Source of the DNA: Marinimicrobium sp038419845
Lineage (GTDB): Bacteria > Pseudomonadota > Gammaproteobacteria > Pseudomonadales > Cellvibrionaceae
Length of the DNA stretch: 64,000 nt
Assembly (NCBI RefSeq): GCF_038419845.1
Contig: NZ_JBCAQT010000011.1
Coordinates: 62,001 to 126,000, forward strand
Reading direction: 5' to 3'
Of this stretch, positions 34,661-41,400 are shown in pieces (within the stretch, counting starts at the first letter, position 1; the number at the start of each line of letters is the position of its first letter). Both the position numbers and the translations under genes were made by a program. The notes beneath the pieces are model-generated. The model searched no databases, was not told the DNA's origin, and was given only the letters and a program-made list of their open reading frames with translations.

Positions 34661-35000
34661 CGACGAATTGCCGGTCATCCCCGGCAAGCGCTACTTCACC
34701 ATCGGTGAGGTCAGCGAACTATGCGCGGTGAAACCCCACGTACTGCGCTACTGGGAGCAGGAATTCCCCCAGCTCAAGCCGGTCAAGCGCCGGGGTAACC
34801 GACGCTACTACCAGCGCCAGGACGTGCTCACCATCCGCCAGATCCGGGCGCTGCTGTACGACCAGGGCTTCACCATCGGCGGCGCCCGCCAGCAGATGGA
34901 GGGCGAAACCGCCCAGCACGACGCCAGCCAGTTCAGCCAGCTGGTCAACCAGATGATCGCCGAGCTGGAAGAGGTGCTGGAAGTGCTGAAAACCCGCTAA
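34641..35000 (+). CDS. MerR-family transcriptional regulator downstream of ihfA
   Basis: The 119-residue protein has an N-terminal MerR-type winged helix (about 15-85): KRYFTIGEVSELCAVKPHVL, RYWEQEFPQLKPVKRRGNRR and YYQRQDVLTIRQIRALLYDQ, followed by GFTIGGARQQMEG and a coiled-coil end. It lacks a cysteine metal site, like the ihfA-linked MerR proteins of Pseudomonas, whose target is not established. It overlaps ihfA by 20 bases. Confidence 0.93.
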   Translation: MLEPSHNDELPVIPGKRYFTIGEVSELCAVKPHVLRYWEQEFPQLKPVKRRGNRRYYQRQDVLTIRQIRALLYDQGFTIGGARQQMEGETAQHDASQFSQLVNQMIAELEEVLEVLKTR

Positions 35001-35018
35001 ATCCAGCAGGTTAGACGG

Positions 35019-35046
35019 TTGCAAAATCACAAAAATCGGGTATTAT
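35019..35046 (+). promoter_or_regulatory. Candidate promoter of the tRNA-Pro gene
   Basis: TTGCAA (35019-35024) and TATTAT (35041-35046) are 16 bases apart and followed by a GC-rich stretch, as expected for a stable-RNA promoter. The tRNA begins 55 bases further on. Confidence 0.6.
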
Positions 35047-35100
35047 GCCCATCCCTGTGACGGACAGCCCCAAAAGGCACCGGCCACAGTGAACCACAAT

Positions 35101-35177
35101 CGGAGCGTAGCGCAGTTTGGTAGCGCACTACACTGGGGGTGTAGGGGTCGCAGGTTCAAATCCTGCCGTTCCGACCA
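35101..35177 (+). tRNA. tRNA-Pro (anticodon GGG)
   Basis: The 77-base gene folds into a full cloverleaf: acceptor stem CGGAGCG / CGTTCCG, anticodon stem CTACA / TGTAG around CTGGGGG with anticodon GGG, a T-loop GGTTCAAATCC and an encoded CCA end. The D-arm AGCGCAGTTTGGTAGCGC is canonical. Its 3' end has served as an integration site: an integrase remnant lies downstream. Confidence 0.97.
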
Positions 35178-35190
35178 AATACCCACGTTT

Positions 35191-35229
35191 AAGCCCTTGA
35201 TTTTCCTAGAGAAAGTCAGGGGCTTTTTC
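35191..35229 (+). terminator. Intrinsic terminator after tRNA-Pro
   Basis: AAGCCCTTGA pairs with TCAGGGGCTT (one bulge) around an A/T-rich loop and is followed by TTTCG; it ends the tRNA transcript. Confidence 0.75.
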
Positions 35230-35264
35230 GTTGTAGGGGATTATTTTGCCCCTTTTTTTGCCCC

Positions 35265-35375
35265 TCCGCTATTTCTTCAGTTTTGGACGGTATTGAACCG
35301 CCTCTTGCAGATGCTCCGGCGCCAGGTGCGAATACCGCATCGTGAGCAGGTCCTGCGGGTGTTTCTGGAAGATCT
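35265..35375 (-). pseudogene. Tyrosine integrase C-terminal remnant
   Basis: On the minus strand the reading QKHPQDLLTMRYSHLAPEHL continues QEAVQYRPKLKK and stops. TMRYSHLAPEHL is the typical segment holding the catalytic tyrosine of phage-type tyrosine recombinases. The rest of the gene is missing or scrambled. Its position less than 100 bases from the 3' end of tRNA-Pro is where an integrase of a tRNA-targeting element would sit. Confidence 0.8.
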
Positions 35376-35394
35376 GGCGCTGCCTGCCCCCAAA

Positions 35395-35526
35395 ACTGGA
35401 CGCCAAAATCAACCCCGGGGCAGTAAGCTCGATCCCTTCAAGTCGTTCATCGAGCAGCCGTTACCTGAAGGTGTCTGGAACGCCGAAGTGATTCTCCACA
35501 AAATCAAAAACTTAGGGACACTCTGA
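35395..35526 (+). pseudogene. IS21-family transposase (IstA) fragment
   Basis: The plus-strand reading GSKLDPFKSFIEQPLPEGVW followed by NAEVILHKIKNLG matches the helix-turn-helix part of IS21-type IstA transposases, where sequences such as KLDPYKPYIxERLxxGVWNAxVI are common. It stops at 35524-35526 and has no start, so it is a remnant. Confidence 0.7.
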
Positions 35527-35588
35527 TTAGTTCCCAAAATTTGCGATAATACACGCGTTGTCAAAATCCCTGACCGTGAGGTTTAAAA

Positions 35589-35690
35589 ATGCGTCAACAA
35601 TCTCTGGCCGATGGTTTTGAAAAACATCGCAAGAAAACCCGTAAAGAGCGGTTTCTCGAGGAGATGGACGAAATTATCCCCTGGCAGTGA
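35589..35690 (+). pseudogene. Truncated IS5-family transposase N-terminus
   Basis: The 33-codon frame MRQQSLADGFEKHRKKTRKE, then RFLEEMDEIIPWQ, corresponds to the first residues of IS5-family transposases (MRQQ..., FEKHRKKTRRE, IIPW). A stop codon follows directly, and the catalytic domain is absent. A TATA-like and ribosome-binding context remains upstream. Confidence 0.78.
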
Positions 35691-35764
35691 TTTTCTGAAT
35701 CTCGATAAAGCAATCGAGTGATTAATCACAGTTTCCTTAAGGAAGACTTAGTATAAGGAGAAGA

Positions 35765-36487
35765 ATGATGTTTTTTTCAAGCCGGTCCCTGGGGCTTTTT
35801 ACTTTATTTTTAACGTTAGGCGCCTGCGTTTTTCTGCCATTTGAAGGGAGACGGACAATACACATTCACCCTGGAGGCCTTGAGGGCGGTTCACTTGAAC
35901 GTGTGGTGAGTGAGCTGGAGGAGAAAGGTTACAGTGTATCAGTCAGGGATAATCAGTCACCGTTCACGGGAATGGGGAATACCCTGGTTCACGACGCGAG
36001 TTTCAATCGTGATTACGATATCGACCAAATTGATGCCGTGCTTCGTCGACATGGCGAGAGTATTAGTACGGTGATCGCCCGTGAGGGGCAGAACCATCGC
36101 TATACACAAGGGAATGTTGGGCTTTACCTTGATTCTGGTGCTGTGGGGGATGACGCTCAGGTGCTGAAGGAGCAGCCTCCCGTGTCTTTGAGGGACGTCG
36201 AATTCTCCTCTCAGGACTGCGGTGCCACAACAGTGCTTAACTTTGACGAAAACACGGCGGTATTTGCCACTCTCGGCGTCGAATCGCAAGTAACTGTGCC
36301 GTGGAAGCAGCCAGATGAATCCACGGTGCGAGTGACGGCGGGTCAGAATAACCGCTTTGAAATTCACCAGCGGACGGCTCTTGATGAGCGGAAGCGGATC
36401 ACTACGTTAGTGTTGATACCGAAGGGGTACTACCGTAACCCGTTTGGGTGCGTTTACGTCGGACGCATGACTGAGTCTGTTCTTTAA
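35765..36487 (+). CDS. Hypothetical lipoprotein (240 residues)
   Basis: The protein has a short signal peptide, MMFFSSRSLGLFTLFLTLGA, with the lipobox LGAC. The mature part holds a segment ERVVSELEEKGYSVSVRDNQ that could bind like a small sporulation- or LytR-type alpha/beta domain, and a beta-rich C-terminal half with two Cys (DCGATT and FGCVYVG). I do not recognise a family. AAGGAG stands just upstream; an ATG three bases downstream is an equally good start. The gene lies inside the mobile-element scar after tRNA-Pro and has a lower GC content than its surroundings by eye. Confidence 0.68.
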   Translation: MMFFSSRSLGLFTLFLTLGACVFLPFEGRRTIHIHPGGLEGGSLERVVSELEEKGYSVSVRDNQSPFTGMGNTLVHDASFNRDYDIDQIDAVLRRHGESISTVIAREGQNHRYTQGNVGLYLDSGAVGDDAQVLKEQPPVSLRDVEFSSQDCGATTVLNFDENTAVFATLGVESQVTVPWKQPDESTVRVTAGQNNRFEIHQRTALDERKRITTLVLIPKGYYRNPFGCVYVGRMTESVL

Positions 36488-36724
36488 ATGCAACCGGTAA
36501 CGGACAGCCAAATCGATGAGCTGCTCCGTTCGCCCCGCCTGGAGCGGGCAATCGGGGTACTGTACCTTCCGGAAACCGAGCGCCAGAGCCACTATTTTCG
36601 CTGTACGCTGTCAAAGCAGTTCGACGCGGTGTTTCATTTCGATCGCACCCGTGCTCTGGAACCGTTGGACAATGTATCGAGGTGGACCGGGACCAGTCCC
36701 GAAACCTATCCATTCGGTGTGTAA
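36488..36724 (+). pseudogene. C-terminal fragment of an erythromycin-esterase-like protein
   Basis: The frame of 78 codons contains LERAIGVLYLPETERQSHYF and LSKQFDAVFHFDRTRALEPL, which match the last part of erythromycin-esterase-family proteins (form ERAIGVIYRPETERQSHYF, QFDAVIHIDETRAVEPL). The catalytic His/Glu core, over 300 residues, is missing. The fragment begins exactly at the stop codon of the preceding gene, so a deletion joined the two. A short protein could still be translated from the ATG at 36488. Confidence 0.72.
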
Positions 36725-36755
36725 ATTTTTAGTCAATCTGGATGAGAGGTATCAC

Positions 36756-37223
36756 ATGAAACCCATTATGCGGACCCTGGGCGCTGTCATGACCTCAGTC
36801 ATGCTGTTTGCCACTCTGTCATGCAATTCGGAAACTCCCGAAGACGAATCCTCGGCCGAGGAGGTCAAACGGGAGACCCGGGAGCTGCTTGATTCGCTCG
36901 GCTCCTACACCGCTGATCAGCGGGAAGAGGCGCTTGAACGCTCGAGAGACGCCCTGGATCGACTGGATGAGCGCATTGAGGCGTTGGACGCGAAGGTTCG
37001 TGAAAACTGGAGCGAGATGGACGCGGAGACCCGTGAGCAGACCCTTGAGAGCCTGGAGGCGCTGCGCGAACGGCGCATGAAGCTGGCCGAATGGTATGGC
37101 GGTATGAAAAACAGCGCCGGCGAGGCCTGGCAGCACGTGAAAGGCGGTTTCTCCGACGCCTATCGGTCGTTCAGCGAAAGTCTGCAGGAGTCGGAGGAGG
37201 AGCTGGGCGACGAATCGCAATAG
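36756..37223 (+). CDS. Coiled-coil lipoprotein, unknown function
   Basis: The 155-residue protein has a signal peptide with the lipobox ATLSC, then a highly charged helical region with heptad spacing (REEALERSRDALDRLDERIE, ALRERRMKLAEW) and a C-terminal GMKNSAGEAWQHVKGGFSDA segment. It is probably an outer-membrane-anchored coiled-coil lipoprotein. The start follows GAGAGG. The family is not recognised by name, although the tail resembles that of sll1863-like stress proteins (weak). Confidence 0.7.
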   Translation: MKPIMRTLGAVMTSVMLFATLSCNSETPEDESSAEEVKRETRELLDSLGSYTADQREEALERSRDALDRLDERIEALDAKVRENWSEMDAETREQTLESLEALRERRMKLAEWYGGMKNSAGEAWQHVKGGFSDAYRSFSESLQESEEELGDESQ

Positions 37224-37279
37224 TGGCCGCTTTGGGTGTTGGGACTGAAATGTCCATAGCTGGATCATTTCTCGAAAAT

Positions 37280-37295
37280 GGTCTATAATGAGACC
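37280..37295 (+). promoter_or_regulatory. Operator overlapping the -10 box of the Xre/RES pair
   Basis: The inverted repeat GGTCT-ATAATG-AGACC encloses a perfect -10 box TATAAT (37284-37289), 27 bases before the antitoxin start codon's first base region. Such placement would let the antitoxin repress its own promoter. No good -35 box is visible. Confidence 0.6.
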
Positions 37296-37315
37296 TGATC
37301 GGAAGAGGTGATCCC

Positions 37316-37717
37316 ATGGCCAATATTCAGTTCAGTCCCGAGGCCGATCAGGCCCCCATGCAGGTGGCGGGCCTGAAGGCGGCGTTTAATATCCTGGAGC
37401 GGTGGGGCTGCACCAAGACGCAGCAGCAGGCCATTTTGAGCCTGCCGCGGGCGACTTACTACAAGTATCGCCAGGCGCCGGAGAGTGCGCAGCTGAGTCA
37501 CGATCATCTGGAGCGCATCAGCTATCTGCTCAACATCCACGCCAGTCTGGGGATGGTGTTTGAGAACCCGGAGAACCGCTATGGGTTCATGAAGATGGCG
37601 AATCACAACCCCTACTTCAACGGCCGGAAGCCGCTGGAGCTGATCAGCACCGGGTCGTTTGCCGCGCTCTATGAGACCTTCAAGCGGATTGATGCCTTGC
37701 GGGGCGGGCAATGGTAA
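37316..37717 (+). CDS. Xre/MbcA/ParS-type antitoxin
   Basis: The 133-residue protein has an N-terminal helix-turn-helix part (KAAFNILERWGCTKTQQQAI, LPRATYYKYRQ) and the C-terminal toxin-binding DUF2384 part with RISYLLNIHASLGMVFENPE and PLELISTGSFAALYETFKRI. This is the antitoxin of RES/Xre type II systems; it neutralises the toxin by covering its active site and represses the operon. It overlaps the RES gene by seven bases. A ribosome-binding site AGAGG precedes the start. Confidence 0.92.
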   Translation: MANIQFSPEADQAPMQVAGLKAAFNILERWGCTKTQQQAILSLPRATYYKYRQAPESAQLSHDHLERISYLLNIHASLGMVFENPENRYGFMKMANHNPYFNGRKPLELISTGSFAALYETFKRIDALRGGQW

Positions 37718-38400
37718 GGCTGCCTGAAATCGAGGTGGATGAACCGAAGTCCTACCGGCTGGTGAGTTCACGCTATCCCACCATTGCGTTATTTGAGGAT
37801 GTCGCCAGCGCCGAAGACTTTGAAGATCTGTACGCGCTGCAGGCGATGACCAATCCGCGTCTGTTGACCCAGGCCGGTGATCTGAATCTGGTCCCCCGGG
37901 AGGAGATTCCGTTCGGGATTACCGGCTGCTCCTATGCCATGGCCTCGTTTACCCATGTGAACCCCGAGGGCAGCCGGTTCAGTGATGGCACTTTCGGAGT
38001 GTTGTATCTGGCCGACTCGATGGAGACGGCGATCCGCGAGATCAGTTACCATCAGAACCGCTATCTCTCGGGTGTGGAAGGGCTCAAGTACGACCGCCTG
38101 GTGTTTCGGGGGTTGCGCTGCGCCTTCGGGGGCAGCCTGAGTGACGCCACCGGGCTCGATGAAGACGACCCCATTTATGCCCCGGATGATTACAGCCACA
38201 GTCGCGCACTGGGGTTGAGTCTACGCAAGCGCGGCGGGGAAGGCTTGAAGTATCGTTCCGTGCGCAACGCCGGCGCCCTGTGCTGGGCGCTGTTCACCCC
38301 GAAAGGGGTGCGCCGCGTGGTTCAGGCGGCGCACTATGAGTTCATCTGGGATGGCGAGGCGATCTCCAGTATCAACAAGATCAGTCTGCAGCACTCCTAG
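37711..38400 (+). CDS. RES-domain toxin (NAD+-degrading)
   Basis: The 229-residue protein has the RES domain: YRLVSSRYPTIALFED near the start, the central GSRFSDGTFGVLYLADSMET with AIREISYHQ, and a C-terminal strand region. The Arg, Glu and Ser residues that name the domain are present. RES toxins (ParT, MbcT) are ADP-ribosyltransferase-like enzymes that degrade NAD+ or modify targets. It is coupled to its antitoxin by a seven-base overlap and ends before a strong terminator. The pair appears intact. Its location in a debris-rich region beside a tRNA suggests horizontal arrival. Confidence 0.92.
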   Translation: MVRLPEIEVDEPKSYRLVSSRYPTIALFEDVASAEDFEDLYALQAMTNPRLLTQAGDLNLVPREEIPFGITGCSYAMASFTHVNPEGSRFSDGTFGVLYLADSMETAIREISYHQNRYLSGVEGLKYDRLVFRGLRCAFGGSLSDATGLDEDDPIYAPDDYSHSRALGLSLRKRGGEGLKYRSVRNAGALCWALFTPKGVRRVVQAAHYEFIWDGEAISSINKISLQHS

Positions 38401-38432
38401 TTTTCAGTACTTTTAGCTTTCAGTACTCATCG

Positions 38433-38468
38433 AAAGACCGCCGTTTAATGATGGGCGGCGGTCTTTTG
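38433..38468 (+). terminator. Intrinsic terminator after the RES gene
   Basis: AAAGACCGCCG pairs with CGGCGGTCTTT around a 12-base loop, followed by TGC. It lies between the convergent RES and macroglobulin genes and may serve both. Confidence 0.8.
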
Positions 38469-38485
38469 CTTTTGAGCAAACTTTC

Positions 38486-41400
38486 CTACTGCTTTTCCAT
38501 GATCCGCACAGTCTCCGTCGGGCTTCGTCCAAAGGTCTCGGGTTGATACATCTCTTCGGCTTTGGCCGGCGGGGCGATAAATTCGCCGGGCGTGGTGGCC
38601 AGGGCGGTGTATTCATACTGATAGACGCCGCCCTCCAACTGGGTGGCAAACACTTCCACGCGTTCGTCCCGCATCTGCTGATGGTTGTACCAGTGGGGTT
38701 GCCAGTAGCGGGTGCGGCCTTCGACCGCTCTTGAAGGCTCGACGCTGGCGGTGCCTTCAAGGTTCGGGTTCATGGGCTCCAGGCCGGCGGGCAGATAGTC
38801 GGCCAGAGCCACGTGATGGCGCCGGGCCGGGGCGGTCAGTGTCAGTTTGACGCGAACCGCCGCGCCGGCGCGAATTTCCCAGACGCCGTCGGAGCCCTTG
38901 CGAACATCGTCGTCGCGGTTGATGGCCTCGTACTCCCGCTTGACCCGAAAACCGTGAGAGGCGGCGTCCAGTTGCAGGTCGTCGGGGGCGTAGCGAAGTC
39001 CGAGCCGGTAATAGAGCCGTCCGGTACCTTGATGTTGCAGCGCCAGTGTCGGATTTTTCGGCCCTTTGAGCAGGTGCTGCATGGGCACTTCTATGGCGTT
39101 GGTTTCGGTGGTCCGGCCCTGGTACTCGTGCTCTCCCAAAAACAGATCGCCCAGCCAGGCGCGGGCGGTCAGTTGCGGCTCCTCGGCCTCGCGCTGGTGG
39201 AAGTAATGTTTCAGCGCCTGCAGTACAAACACGTTTTCCTGGGTGTTGCCCCAATGGCCCTTGTGGCGCTGGTTCAGTAATCCCCGGGCGAGTTTTTCCA
39301 CCAGTGTCTGATCGGGGTCGGTGCGCAGGAGGGCGTCGAGGACAACGGCATCGGTGCGGCGGGCCCCGTGCAGCACCCAGTGGCCACCCTCGGGGTAATC
39401 CTCCACAAACTGTGCGGTGGCCGCGGTTTCGCGCACGCGGTTATTCAGGCGTCGCTCGATTTCCGCTCGCATTTCAGTGGTGTCGGGTGCATCGTGGGTG
39501 ACCGACAGCAGCCAGCCCAGAGTTTCCGTGCTCAGCTCGTCTTCCTTTGCGTTATCAAACAACTGTTGCGCCGCTTTGGGTTGCGGGTTGCCGGCGAGTG
39601 TCTGCACATAAAAGCCGTATGCCAGGACCGCATGCTGTTGTCTTGAGTCGAGTCCATCCGGCAGCTGTTGGTTCAGGTCGGACAGATACTGAATCGCCCG
39701 TTTGAGCATCTCGTCATCCACGGCGTAGCCGGCATCACGCGCGCGAAGCAGGGCGTGGGTTGCATGCACGGATACATAGGCCTGGGAGTTCTCACTGGCG
39801 CGCCAGAAACCCCAACCGCCGTCGGCGTTCTGCAGTTTCGCCATTCGCGTCAAAATGTCTTTCACGCGGGTTTTGATGGTTTCTCCCGAGGGCATCTCAT
39901 CGCCGGCGAAGGCCGTCATCAGATCGCCCAGGGCCGCAATCGACATCAGTCGGGAGGCCAACTGCTCGGTGCAGCCGTAGGGGTAGTCGAGCAAGTAACG
40001 ATAGGCGTCGGTCAGTGATTGAAACTGGGTGGAGCTGGTGCTCAGGTTCAGGCCGCCGAAGTCCGGATAGACGTTGCCGGGCACGCTGACCGGATGGAAA
40101 TCGGCCCCCTCGGTCAGGCTGCCGTACTGGGCAAAGGCCTCGGTGGTGGCCGGGGTCAGCACGGGGATTTCCAGCTCGGCGGCGTCCTGCAGGTTATCGG
40201 ACTGGGCGATTACCTGAAGGCGGGCGGTGCCCGCCGATTCCGGGCGGGCGCTGAACCGGACTTCGCGCCGGTCGTTGGCGGGCACGGTCAACCGTCGGCC
40301 CGCCGCATCGGTGAGTTCCAGGTTACTGGCGCGCAGGGCCAGCTCGACGGTCATGGGTTGGGCGGTGGTGTTCTGCACCACCACCGGCAGCTCGACAGTA
40401 TCGCCCAGGTTCAGAAAACGCGGCAGGGAGGGGCGGACCATCAAGGGCAGGCCGACTTCCAGTTCGGTTTCTCCGGTGCCGAATTGCTGTTCCCGGTGAA
40501 CCACCGCCATGACCCGGTAGCGGGTGAGGTTGTCGGGCAGGGTGAAGGCGGCTTCGGCTCGGCCGTCGTCGCCCAGGTCGATGGATGCCGAATAGGTGGC
40601 CAGTGCATCAAAGTCGGTTCTCATCGATGCTGTGGAAGATTTGCCAGATGGCGAACCTCGTTCCGATGCTTCGTAGCGGGTCACGATATCGCTGCTACCC
40701 AAAGCGACCATTTCTTCCAGTCTTTCTGGAGGGGGCGTTTGCTCAACAACACGCAGGTTGTCCCGCAATCGATAGTCCACCACACCCTCTTCAATGAAGC
40801 CGTAAAAAATCGGCAGAGGCAGTGGAAGCTGATAACCGGCCAGCGTCAGAACTGATTCGTCGACCGCGTAGAGCGTCACCTCTCCGGCATCGACCGCGGC
40901 TCCCTGATGGTCTTTCACTTCAATCTGCACGCGAGCCTGTTCGCCGGGTTTCAATTGCGCGGACTCCAGGGTGAGTGCCACATCCAGTTCGCGACTCTCG
41001 CTGCTGACCGGCAGGTCAAGGCGGCCTTGGGACTGAACGGGTCTGGAATCGATTTGACCCACGGCCTCCACATCCACCACCAGCTTGGGGATCGAATGTT
41101 CTGCAATCGGAACTTCCAGGGTATGGGTGCCGTCTTCCAGGCGGATGCGCTCGTAGGAGGCAATACCCTGTCGGCGTACAGTCACCAGCGCCTCGGCCGG
41201 CGCAAAGGGCGTGGTGATCTGGATGCTGGCGGTATCGCCCGGGGCATAGCGTTCCCGGTCCGGTATCAGTCGAATCTCTTCCTGGTCGGCGTCATCGATC
41301 GGGGGTGCGTCGGGGCGCTCGCCACTGACCCAGAGATCCATTCGGGTCTGGTTCCGGCGTCCCTCTGAGTCGGTCACCTGGGCGGTCAGTCGGTACTTGC

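Noticed and set aside
35089..35526. A 145-codon frame crossing the tRNA-Pro gene
   Set aside because: Its first half translates the tRNA; only the last third is meaningful, and that is an IS21 fragment.
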